From a virus: a stretch of DNA of 28,039 nt. The stretch is from IMG/VR virus record IMGVR_UViG_3300017714_000115, positions 1-28,039 of that record; one strand, 5' to 3'. Position 1 is the stretch's first letter, and every line of letters starts with the position of its first letter. Position numbers and translations under genes: made by a program. Positions 1 to 8,434 of this stretch are shown here, piece by piece. The notes beneath the pieces are model-generated. The model was not told the DNA's origin. It did no database searches and saw only the letters and a list, made by a program, of their open reading frames with translations.

Positions 1-510
1 GGCGTCACCAATACCATACTCAGCAAGACTGGTAGGCGTCTCAGCGTCGATAATACGACCACGAGAGTCAACCGTAATACGTGTATAGGTGCCAGTTGCT
101 GCTAGATCGTTTTCATCATAGTGGGGAAGTGCCACCACATAATTCAATTCGGCAGTAATGGTCAGGTTTGAGGATCCATCAAACGTACCTGATCCAGACA
201 TGTCCCCACCCAGGGCGATCTGTCTAGCGTTTGCTAATCGGGTTGCTGTAGCAGCATTACCGACAAGGGAAGCAGTAATTGCACCTGCCTCAAAGTTACC
301 ATCAGCATCTCTTTTAACAAGAGTGTTAGCGGTATTGGATTCCGTCTCGATAGGTCTCTCATACCTGAGAGAGTTCCAAGCGGTAACACCATCACCAATC
401 TTAATACGTGAAGTATCAATCTCGATGCCTAGTTCCCCTTGGGCGAGGATAGGATTGACGTTTGCCCACTGCTGAGCACCGTCTCTTCTTAATTGTATTC
501 TATTTGCCAT
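1..510 (-). CDS. Tail-fibre-like protein, N-terminal part (runs off left edge)
   Basis: The frame is open from an ATG at 510 to the window edge (170 residues visible; the C-terminus lies outside). The start MANRIQLRRD, followed by QGELGIEID and IKIGDGVTAW, is the pattern of the short N-terminal domain shared by phage fibre and tropism-determinant proteins. Next comes a typical fibre repeat, DADGNFEAGAITASLVGNAA then TATRLANARQIALGGDMSGS, and the visible part ends in PTSLAEYGIGDA, the TLAxYGIxDA tail-fibre repeat. By family knowledge such proteins are trimeric virion fibres that contact the host surface. The gene has its own late-type promoter (555-562) behind a terminator (567-586), so it probably begins a new transcription unit. 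A possible AGGA ribosome site lies about 12 bases before the ATG, rather far. The distal receptor-binding part is not visible, so fibre type (long, short or side) cannot be decided. Confidence 0.85.
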   Translation of the reverse strand, partial: MANRIQLRRDGAQQWANVNPILAQGELGIEIDTSRIKIGDGVTAWNSLRYERPIETESNTANTLVKRDADGNFEAGAITASLVGNAATATRLANARQIALGGDMSGSGTFDGSSNLTITAELNYVVALPHYDENDLAATGTYTRITVDSRGRIIDAETPTSLAEYGIGDA

Positions 511-554
511 TGCTTAAAAGGATCCTAGCACAACTGCACACAGTCTGTCTGACT

Positions 555-562
555 TATTTATG
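555..562 (-). promoter_or_regulatory. T4-type late promoter for the tail-fibre gene
   Basis: On the minus strand this reads CATAAATA, a full match to the NATAAATA late-promoter octamer of T4-like phages (recognised by a gp55-type sigma factor). It lies between the terminator and the fibre ATG. With T4 spacing the transcript would start near 549, giving a leader of about 39 bases. The sequence match is direct; promoter activity is inferred. Confidence 0.7.
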
Positions 563-566
563 TCAC

Positions 567-586
567 AAAAAACCCCCTTAAGGGGG
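567..586 (-). terminator. Rho-independent terminator after the small gene pair
   Basis: On the minus strand CCCCC-TTAA-GGGGG (586-573) forms a five-pair GC stem with a four-base loop and is followed at once by six T (572-567). It begins seven bases after the stop codon of the 72-residue gene. This is a textbook intrinsic terminator, so it should close the transcription unit containing gp8, the DUF4815-type gene and the two small genes. The stem is short, so read-through is possible. Confidence 0.85.
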
Positions 587-592
587 AGAAGG

Positions 593-811
593 TCATTCTT
601 CAGTTTGCTCTTCTTCTGTTTCCTCATCGTCAGAGGAAGGTGCGAGATACTCTAGAGTCTCAATAGCACCTAAGAGTTTAAGAGCGGTTGCTTCATTATC
701 TTTAATCTTTGCAGATAGTTGACGATTTTCATCCAACAAAGACTTGTAGCGATTACGGAATTGCTCAAGAAGTTCTTCTTGAGTTGCGGTTTCAGTCACA
801 TCAGCTGTCAT
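593..811 (-). CDS. Small acidic coiled-coil protein, function unknown
   Basis: 72 residues starting MTADVTETATQEELLEQF. I chose the ATG at 811 rather than the in-frame ATG at 856, because GGGAG lies about six bases before 811 and the longer start would run deep into the upstream gene. With this start the overlap is 11 bases, which suggests translational coupling. Residues about 10-50 are predominantly helical with heptad-like spacing (LLEQFRNRYKSLLDENRQL), and the C-terminal 15 residues are almost entirely acidic (SSDDEETEEEQTEE). There is no signal peptide or membrane segment. I do not recognise the family. Size, coiled coil and position between baseplate and fibre genes would fit a virion accessory or assembly chaperone, but that is inference only. 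The intrinsic terminator follows directly. Confidence 0.75.
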   Translation of the reverse strand: MTADVTETATQEELLEQFRNRYKSLLDENRQLSAKIKDNEATALKLLGAIETLEYLAPSSDDEETEEEQTEE

Positions 812-1079
812 GTTTGTCTCCCTGTAGTAATGATTTAAGTAGGTTTTTGATTTCACCGATATCCGATTTTAACCCAGATACCTCATCTTGTAAAGTCTCC
901 ATCTTCCTTTCCTTCTTGATACGTTTGTTATACGCTGCCATATAATTTTCATATTCTGACTGATTGCAATTTACAATCGCATTTGAGTCAGGATCCCTAT
1001 ACCACCCCTCTTTCCCCTCTACGGGGATGAGGCTTGAGTTAAAAGGTTTTATGTAGTCAGAAGAAGATTCGCTTGACAT
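801..1079 (-). CDS. Small conserved-type phage protein with C-terminal coiled coil, function unknown
   Basis: 92 residues starting MSSESSSDYIKPFNSS. The middle holds GWYRDPDSNAIVNCNQSEYE, a pattern (W-x-R-D-x-x-S-x-A-I-V-N then an acidic Tyr stretch) that I associate with small proteins of T4-like marine phages, although I cannot name the family. From about residue 55 it is lysine-rich and helical, with leucines and methionines at heptad-like intervals (MAAYNKRIKKERK, then LQDEVSGLKSDIGEIKNLL). It follows the DUF4815-type gene by a 41-base gap that has no clear Shine-Dalgarno site, and it overlaps the next small gene by 11 bases. Both small proteins have probable coiled coils, so they might pair; this is untested inference. 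Confidence 0.75.
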   Translation of the reverse strand: MSSESSSDYIKPFNSSLIPVEGKEGWYRDPDSNAIVNCNQSEYENYMAAYNKRIKKERKMETLQDEVSGLKSDIGEIKNLLKSLLQGDKHDS

Positions 1080-1120
1080 AATTTAGAATAATTATTATAA
1101 TAACCGTGTAAGGGTTGAAA

Positions 1121-4100
1121 TCAAGTAGCTAAAGCTATTGCTCTGAGGTCAGCAAGCAATGGGACTCTTGCTTGGTTTCTAGACTTCATAACGATCTTCA
1201 CTTGGAATGCGTTGAAGTTAAGTCCCCTTGCTTCATATGTATAATCCTTCCAGAGGTATTCTTCTGTAGGAGTTGTATCATATACTTCACCGTTATTCTG
1301 ACTAGAAGTAGGCAGATCCATCTGTGTCCATCCAATCGTTGATGTGTCTGTAGCATCACCAACCTTGAATGCCTTGTAGTAGATACGAAGCTCGGTTGCT
1401 GGATGACGAGTCACTTGGAAGTCAATCTTCAGTGATCTTGCTTCTCTACCTAGACGGGCAAGGCGAGTAACATAAACACCATCATTCTGATCACCAATTG
1501 GAAGAGTAGAAACATCTTGAGTCATATCAATCTGTGACTGCTGACCATAGGTAGAAGGTCCACCAGGCCAGTAGTTGACTCTGTTACTGGTAGTAATCAA
1601 AGACACACGGTCAAGGTCAATCTGAGGTGAGAGGTTTGATTTCTCAGTCTCCATACTCATGGTCATAGTCAAGGACTTGTTACCATTTAGTTTGTTTTGC
1701 TCGTTAATAACAGATGAAACCATCTGTGGTGCGGTGAAGACATTTTGATCATTCAATACAATGTCCACATATGTGCCATTATTAATAAAGGAATTTTGAT
1801 CAACAGTCGTAGATCCATTACCAACTGAAGTAGCGGTAGTGGTATTCATACGTGCAACAATCTGAGTGTCAGGGAAGACAAGTGTTGACACTGTAGGTGT
1901 GACTGTTTCAAACTGGACATTTTGAGAGGCAAACACTTTAGTACCACCACCTCTGATACCGTTAGTTGCAACATTATCAATGTGCAGCATGTAAGTATCC
2001 AACCATGGGCAAGAGATAGTTGCATGGACCTTATTGATTTCCGTTAATGGGATACCATCAAGGTTGTAGCATTCAACTACTTCACCAGAAGTGTGAGCAA
2101 CATCAGCAGTGCCATTGTTTCCTCTACCAGAGGTCGCAACCGTAATTACTTGACCGTTACTAGAGATGGCAGAATATTGAATGATCTCATCACCAATCTT
2201 CAGATAACCAGGGTTAAGGTTACCGATGGATGTGCCACCAATAATTGAATGGAATTGTGATGCGTCATTAACCTGAATAGAAGAAGCACCAGCACTCAGA
2301 CTTGTAGTTAGTGTGGTAGGTGGCACTTCTGAAATAATGCCTTCAATGTTGACGTTGTTACTACGTTGGTGCATACCATGGTTTCTGTGGTAAACCAACA
2401 CTTCCTTATCATCTGAAGGGAAGCTAGGTGCCTGAGTTGGATAGGCAGTATAGGAGTCACCTGAATAACTAACGCTACTAATAGTTGCCGATGTGCCACC
2501 AGGCTCAGTCAGGGTATCTGCGACATCAAACGCTTTGTTGATGTAATTCAGGGTCAGTGTCTGAGTACCAGAATCATATGCTGTGCAAACACCAACGGCA
2601 GTAGATCCAGATCCAGTAACTTCGTTACCAACCTCAAACGTGCCATTGAAAATTGCCGAAAGGTTAATAACTGCAACTGATTGTGAAGAAGCAATACCTT
2701 GGAATGAATCACCATTAGCATCTAAGAAACCTGAAGACCAGTTGCCTTCAATGTCAGTAATAGTAATTTCTTCAGGGTCTGAGATGGAATCAAACTCAGT
2801 AATGGTGCCTGCTGCTCCAGATGGAGTCTGGATAATTCTTGCACCAACAGTGAATTCATAGTTGTTTCCAACTGGCAGAAGTAAAGTCTGCTTAGGCTTC
2901 AATGTTTGAATTGGATTCTCAATCAGGTTGTGGATGCCACCGTTACCCTTACCAAGAGCAGCATTATTAAAGATTGCTGTGCCGAAGTTTGAAGTAAACT
3001 CAGCACGATACATGGTAAACTTCAAATCTTCATACTGGTCAGCAGTCCAGGTAGAAGCGTTTTGTGACTTAAAGAGCACACCAGCATATGGTTGCTCAGA
3101 GATTGTCCTTGTGCCTGAGACATCAACGTCTCCCATTCTGGAGATCCAAACGTTATATTCGTTGGAGTCAGACAGAAGCACGAAACAATATTCAATGTTT
3201 GACTTAATGTATACAGGAGATCTGAAAGTAAATCTTGTGGAGATACTTGCGTTTTCAGACAACTCAACAATATCAGGATCGATAGTAGTATCAGAGAATG
3301 GAAGGATATCCTTAGTTGGATAACCATTTTCCATGGTCCTAATCTGAATTGAGATAGGAATGTTAGCGTCCTTAGTCCTGAAGAAGATGTCAACACCTGT
3401 TAGGAAGGTGCCACCTTCTTGATCAACAATAAAGGATTGTGCAAGAGGGTCATACCAACCAATCTGACGATTTTCAGTTCTGGTTGTAATAACTGTCCTT
3501 TCATCACTAACTGTGTCACGGACAATCTCGGCATTACGGACAGCAAGGATATTCTCCCTAACAGTCCTCAAGGTGCCAGATGCAGAGTATGATGCATCTG
3601 CAGAAGAGTCTACATTTCCAGGAGTCCTATCATTCGTATCCGAAGTTGTGACTCTAATCGTCCTTGTGCCAGTTGCCCATCGAGGATTGGAATCATTCTT
3701 GGGTGAAGGAATGAAGAATGTGCCTTGAATATTACCAACGTTATCAGAAAGAAGACGACGGTCTCTTACCACAGCACGAGCACCAGAGGTCAATCCAAGG
3801 AGGACTTCGCCCACATTGACGTTACCATAGAAGTTAGGATTAACAGTCTCTGCCATTGCAGTGATGTCAATATTCAAGAAGTTAGTCTGTGATGCATAGG
3901 ACTCAGCAAGACCAGTGGCACCAACACCATAGGGGTCAGTCTTATAACCATCATTGGCAGGAGCAACTTGCATTCTTGCTCCAGAAGTCTGACCAACCAC
4001 AGTTTCACCAACCACGAAAGGAGTCTCGTTAGTATTTGGGTCAGAAGTTGAAGACTTCGTTAACTCAATAACTTTAGGAATGACATAACCAGTGACGTTA

Positions 4101-7100
4101 ACACCGTCAAAGAAGAAATACATTCTTGTGCGGGGCTTCACACGGTCGATGTTGAAACCGATGTTTCTGGATCTGATCCAAGGGATTGCTGTTTGTGATA
4201 ACTGAGTATCACCAAGAGACTTGCGATCAATCTTAGGAGTAACACGAGTCCTAACACCTTGACGTGCCTGGTTGTTAACAACACGATAGGTGCGTCTTTC
4301 ATGCACAAACAGAGGTTGACGACCTTGACCGTGACCCAATCTACCAAGTCTACGACCACCAGAGGCAAAACTACCAGATCTGTTTCTTACTTGGGTGCTA
4401 GATTGCAGGCTCTCACCAGTCCAGTTGGTCTGCCAACCACCCCATTGGAGAGGTGCAAAACCATTCTGGTCAATCTGAAGGTCTCTAGAGACCGCAGAGA
4501 AGTCACCTTCAACGTTTTCAACACGAGCAGGAAGACGCTCAATATCAATCCAGTCGTCAGATGCAGGTGTCAGGTCAATACGACCAATGAAGGTAAACAC
4601 GTTGAATGGGTTAACATTCTCAGTCCTAGATGCATAAGGTTGAGTAATGATTGCCAAATCAGTATAAGGCAACATCAACATGTTTCCAGAAGTCTTAACG
4701 ACGTTAGTAGAAGCAGTCATATTGACTTCTAAAGGAACGTTAGACGTGTAGTGTGCTGGACGGAGGTGACCCTCTTTGAAGTCCATAGAGCACTTATAGT
4801 CAATACTGAATACATCACCAACAGTGTGGTCAGTGAAGTCATCTACAACATAACCATTCTTCAAACGGTCGAAACCATTGTCATCGTATGTCTTAGTATT
4901 GTCTGCTTGTACTTCTAGCAGGGACAGAGATGTATAATACTCAACGTGAGAGAGTCTGGTCTCCAGATCCCCAATGTCCTTCATGGTATAGCGACGGATA
5001 ATCTCTGGATAGATCAGGATATCACGCTCAACATCATAGACATATGGACGCATCTCGATAGTTGCGAGAAGCATTGCATTGTCAATTTTGTCAGGATGTG
5101 GCAGATCTTCTGAAGATACACCGTTAATAATTTTAAGTTGGTTATCGTGTGTCAGATACAACTTGTCTGCTCTAGGCAGATAGAAGCAATAGTCACAACG
5201 GAATTGTGTATTGACCTTAGGGATGTCAAAGATAGTAGATCCACCAACACCACCAGAAGTATCGAATTGTCTAGCACCAAAATCGAGAGATGCACAATTC
5301 ACATAGTAAGGTGTAGTGACCGTGCCAGTGCCAGATGCCAATTCACCGATACCAGGACGGAAGTCAATCTGGTCACGGACATAGTTAATAGATCCATCCA
5401 GTTTATTTTTGGGAATCTCTTTATACATGATACCAGTATAAGACTGGGATGAGAAGTAGTCACCCGAAGACTCATGCAAGAAGTAGTCAAAGATCACAAG
5501 GATTTTACGAATTGGTGGTGAGAAACCAGGAAGACGTGTCAACTTACATACATCATAGAAGTGTGCCTTCTGACCACCTTCCAATTCAAACTGGGTTGTA
5601 ATAACTTTACTACCTGTTGCAACTGACCCCTCAGAGTCATCAATAATTGCTACCAAGGGCACGCCATCATCATCCACACCATCAATGGTTTCACCAGGGA
5701 TGAATGGGATTTCATTAAGAGCAACGAAATATAATTTTAGTGTTGAGTTGATAAACTGAATGACTCTACCACGAGCACCAGAAGTTTTACCAACAACAAC
5801 AGATCCGTTATCAAAGAAAGTGGATTCTGACAACACCATATAGGGTGATGAAGCATCAGCATCATTTTCAGACTCATACACAGCATGAATCTTATAGACA
5901 TCATTCAATGCAAATGAGATTTCTTCGTCTTCAATACGAGTACCATACAAGTTACCATATGCCAAACCATACTTAGTCTGGTCATTATTAATTCTTGTGC
6001 GGATAACTTTTAAAGCACGCATCTTTGCTGCTGTCTTAATCTTCCTAGTAACAATATTCTTGGAGATCAAAGCAGTCAGTTTTGCAGTACTGACATTAGT
6101 CAGACCAGAAATAGTAATTGATTGAGCATCAGCACCAAACGTAACAGTTAGTGCTCCACTATCGTTGAGTGTGTCAATATCTAGATTATCACCAACGTTG
6201 AATGCAGATCCAGACTCAGATACAATAGTCAACACATAGTTTTCGTTGTCCAACGTAGCAAACTGCTCGGACTCGGGGAGGGAAACAGTTACACCACCAG
6301 CAACAACGGTCTTGTTATCAAACGTCCTGTATACAAAGAATGACTCGTCAGAGATAGACTTCATCGAAGTTCTAGGAGCGTCAATTGACAACTCACCATT
6401 CTGATAATCTTTCTGGAAGATGAAAGGACGCATCCTTACTGCTTCAGCATACTCACCGTCTGCCACGGTACCCTTAGTCAAACCAGTATCAATCTCAGCA
6501 TACTGCTCAAGGTAATCAAAGATGGTTGATGTTGCACCAGTAGCACTATTGCCTGCTCTGGTAGAGATCAACTGTGGGTTAACCTTCTTAATTCTGAGAG
6601 TATTATTACCTGTCAGTGCAGTCTGAGTTGTGGTAATAACGTCACCAGGTCTCAGGTCTTGTGCAAATTTAGTACGGAAACCTTCGATACGCTGATTAGT
6701 TGCTGAATCAACGGTGACTGTAGAGGACTCAATAGACGCTGCATCATTCAGCAACCAGTTTGCAGCAAACGTAACAACGTTGCTGTCATTTCTACCTAAA
6801 CTACGACGGACATCCGACAGGTTGTATGAGTGTGCTGCCTCAAGAGTACCGATGACACGACCATCTCTCTCCATAACTTCATTATTAAGGAAGTTACCTG
6901 AGACCTGCTCCAACATACAATATGTGCCGCTTCCTGCATCAGCAACGAATCCACGAGCACCAGAGGTACGTCCTCTAAGGACATCGCCAACACTAACATT
7001 GTTATTACCAGCTGCAAAGTTAACAGCAGTAAACATTTGTGGATCCATGAACCACATGTCGTACAAGTTGCTTGAATCAACTTGCACTTGCACAGCACGA

Positions 7101-8431
7101 GCTCTACCGATCAGGGTTCCTTGTACCGTGTTAGCAACACCAAGATTCCAGTCATCATATAATTCGATAACTTGATATGCATCACTAACACCCTCACCTG
7201 TTAAGTTGGGCCAACCATACATGTCATAGACTTTGACAAAGTTGCCAAGTCTGAAGTGGATAATACCATTCTCAACACAACTAAAGTCTCTTGGTTTTTG
7301 AGAATCAACATACTGAGGTGTTAAGAACTCAGTCCTATAACCTTTAACGTATGCTCTACCAGGTGAGATCTCGTAGGTTAGAAGATCATCAGTAGGGATA
7401 TTTCCTTGTGCTGATGTTTGTGAAGGTGTATACACACCATTATTGAAACCATCATCAAGATTCTCTCTTGGTTTGATGGTAAATGTGTCAATCACAAAGT
7501 CGCCAGACTCTTCATAAGTCCGACGTGCTAGTGACTTCTCTAATTCTGAATAAGCAGTATGGTCAACCATCTGCTCAACCTTGCTGTTATTAATACGCAG
7601 CAATTCGATAAAGTTTTTGTCAGTCGAATCATTGATTGCTTTCTTAACCAATGTCGTTCTGATCTTAAATCTATGACCACCAGGTGCTGAGTAGTTAGAC
7701 GTGCCAGCAGCGTTGTCATTTAGTGATGGATCATCTTCTGGGGTAACGATTGATTCGCTAACCTCCAGACCAATTCTATAAGAAGGATTATTGCTATATT
7801 GCTCAAGGATCAGGTTTGCTGATTGGACATCAACGAAGTGTCCTCTAATAAAGTAAACACCAGCATTGATATATGCAGCGGATGCAACTTCAGTAGCATC
7901 AACGGGTAGGAGTTGTGCAAATGGTGACCCAATCTCAATCAGAGTTGTGCCAAAAGTAATCTCATTTTGAGCAAGCAGTTGCTCATTGGGTTGGAAACCT
8001 TTAATAGAAGTATCAGAAACAGTATCACCAGATTCAATATACTTAACGTATAGTGTGACATATCCACGATCTGAGGTGCTACTGGAGATGGAGAACAGTA
8101 CCTTTGCCTTCACGCCAGTTGAGATACCCTCAATGATCTGACCATGAAGTTGTGTCCTATAGGTCTCAATATCGACACCGAGGAATGACTGCTGCAGAAT
8201 AATTGCCTGCACATTGAGATCATAACCCACTTGACCAGGGATGACCATTGCACCTTCTTTAAAGAAGTGCTGACCGATGGATTCAATTTGATTCTGAAGA
8301 ATCGATTGTAGAGTCGTTAATTCACGCGCTTGGATGGGATATCCAGGGCGAAACAACACTCTGTAGAAATTCTTATCCTTATCGAAATCGTCGAAATAAG
8401 GAGCAATATTTAGATTGGTATTCTGGGGCAT
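1121..8431 (-). CDS. Very large virion structural protein, DUF4815-type N-terminus
   Basis: 2436 residues, starting at the ATG three bases after the gp8 stop, so probably cotranscribed and coupled with it. The N-terminus (FYRVLFRPGYPIQARELTTL, then LQNQIESIGQHFFKEGAMVI) is the pattern I recall for the DUF4815 family of phage structural proteins. At 2995-3470 is a second recognisable block: DPLAQSFIV, then TGVDIFFRTKD, IQIRTMENGYPTKD and LFKSQNASTW, seen in large baseplate or tail proteins. Between and around these are at least six xVGExxxGxTSGAxxxV modules (near 6950-6995, 5761-5820, 3970-4020, 3765-3825, 2795-2855, 2585-2640) and one GYLKIGDEIIQYS...GRGNNG module (2085-2320). The C-terminal 130 residues end in QVKIVMKSRNQARVPLLADL. 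No membrane segments or catalytic motifs are evident. It occupies the place of T4 genes 9/10 after gene 8, so a peripheral baseplate or fibre-attachment role is likely but inferred. DUF4815 itself has no assigned function. Confidence 0.85.
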   Translation of the reverse strand: MPQNTNLNIAPYFDDFDKDKNFYRVLFRPGYPIQARELTTLQSILQNQIESIGQHFFKEGAMVIPGQVGYDLNVQAIILQQSFLGVDIETYRTQLHGQIIEGISTGVKAKVLFSISSSTSDRGYVTLYVKYIESGDTVSDTSIKGFQPNEQLLAQNEITFGTTLIEIGSPFAQLLPVDATEVASAAYINAGVYFIRGHFVDVQSANLILEQYSNNPSYRIGLEVSESIVTPEDDPSLNDNAAGTSNYSAPGGHRFKIRTTLVKKAINDSTDKNFIELLRINNSKVEQMVDHTAYSELEKSLARRTYEESGDFVIDTFTIKPRENLDDGFNNGVYTPSQTSAQGNIPTDDLLTYEISPGRAYVKGYRTEFLTPQYVDSQKPRDFSCVENGIIHFRLGNFVKVYDMYGWPNLTGEGVSDAYQVIELYDDWNLGVANTVQGTLIGRARAVQVQVDSSNLYDMWFMDPQMFTAVNFAAGNNNVSVGDVLRGRTSGARGFVADAGSGTYCMLEQVSGNFLNNEVMERDGRVIGTLEAAHSYNLSDVRRSLGRNDSNVVTFAANWLLNDAASIESSTVTVDSATNQRIEGFRTKFAQDLRPGDVITTTQTALTGNNTLRIKKVNPQLISTRAGNSATGATSTIFDYLEQYAEIDTGLTKGTVADGEYAEAVRMRPFIFQKDYQNGELSIDAPRTSMKSISDESFFVYRTFDNKTVVAGGVTVSLPESEQFATLDNENYVLTIVSESGSAFNVGDNLDIDTLNDSGALTVTFGADAQSITISGLTNVSTAKLTALISKNIVTRKIKTAAKMRALKVIRTRINNDQTKYGLAYGNLYGTRIEDEEISFALNDVYKIHAVYESENDADASSPYMVLSESTFFDNGSVVVGKTSGARGRVIQFINSTLKLYFVALNEIPFIPGETIDGVDDDGVPLVAIIDDSEGSVATGSKVITTQFELEGGQKAHFYDVCKLTRLPGFSPPIRKILVIFDYFLHESSGDYFSSQSYTGIMYKEIPKNKLDGSINYVRDQIDFRPGIGELASGTGTVTTPYYVNCASLDFGARQFDTSGGVGGSTIFDIPKVNTQFRCDYCFYLPRADKLYLTHDNQLKIINGVSSEDLPHPDKIDNAMLLATIEMRPYVYDVERDILIYPEIIRRYTMKDIGDLETRLSHVEYYTSLSLLEVQADNTKTYDDNGFDRLKNGYVVDDFTDHTVGDVFSIDYKCSMDFKEGHLRPAHYTSNVPLEVNMTASTNVVKTSGNMLMLPYTDLAIITQPYASRTENVNPFNVFTFIGRIDLTPASDDWIDIERLPARVENVEGDFSAVSRDLQIDQNGFAPLQWGGWQTNWTGESLQSSTQVRNRSGSFASGGRRLGRLGHGQGRQPLFVHERRTYRVVNNQARQGVRTRVTPKIDRKSLGDTQLSQTAIPWIRSRNIGFNIDRVKPRTRMYFFFDGVNVTGYVIPKVIELTKSSTSDPNTNETPFVVGETVVGQTSGARMQVAPANDGYKTDPYGVGATGLAESYASQTNFLNIDITAMAETVNPNFYGNVNVGEVLLGLTSGARAVVRDRRLLSDNVGNIQGTFFIPSPKNDSNPRWATGTRTIRVTTSDTNDRTPGNVDSSADASYSASGTLRTVRENILAVRNAEIVRDTVSDERTVITTRTENRQIGWYDPLAQSFIVDQEGGTFLTGVDIFFRTKDANIPISIQIRTMENGYPTKDILPFSDTTIDPDIVELSENASISTRFTFRSPVYIKSNIEYCFVLLSDSNEYNVWISRMGDVDVSGTRTISEQPYAGVLFKSQNASTWTADQYEDLKFTMYRAEFTSNFGTAIFNNAALGKGNGGIHNLIENPIQTLKPKQTLLLPVGNNYEFTVGARIIQTPSGAAGTITEFDSISDPEEITITDIEGNWSSGFLDANGDSFQGIASSQSVAVINLSAIFNGTFEVGNEVTGSGSTAVGVCTAYDSGTQTLTLNYINKAFDVADTLTEPGGTSATISSVSYSGDSYTAYPTQAPSFPSDDKEVLVYHRNHGMHQRSNNVNIEGIISEVPPTTLTTSLSAGASSIQVNDASQFHSIIGGTSIGNLNPGYLKIGDEIIQYSAISSNGQVITVATSGRGNNGTADVAHTSGEVVECYNLDGIPLTEINKVHATISCPWLDTYMLHIDNVATNGIRGGGTKVFASQNVQFETVTPTVSTLVFPDTQIVARMNTTTATSVGNGSTTVDQNSFINNGTYVDIVLNDQNVFTAPQMVSSVINEQNKLNGNKSLTMTMSMETEKSNLSPQIDLDRVSLITTSNRVNYWPGGPSTYGQQSQIDMTQDVSTLPIGDQNDGVYVTRLARLGREARSLKIDFQVTRHPATELRIYYKAFKVGDATDTSTIGWTQMDLPTSSQNNGEVYDTTPTEEYLWKDYTYEARGLNFNAFQVKIVMKSRNQARVPLLADLRAIALAT

Positions 8432-8434
8432 CGT

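Noticed and set aside
812-856. Earlier ATG at 856 for the small acidic protein
   Set aside because: It would extend the overlap with the upstream gene to 56 bases and has no ribosome site, whereas GGGAG stands at good distance before the ATG at 811.
1080-1120. Possible sigma-70-like promoter (TATAAT) or hairpin in the 41-base gap
   Set aside because: The nearest -35-like element is 19 or more bases away, the AACC...GGTT hairpin has only four pairs, and there is no T-run or late octamer. I see nothing convincing in this gap.
1121-8431. Assigning the DUF4815-type protein as T4 gp10 or gp9
   Set aside because: The position fits, but I see no gp9/gp10 N-terminal pattern in it; that pattern is in the 495-residue protein instead.
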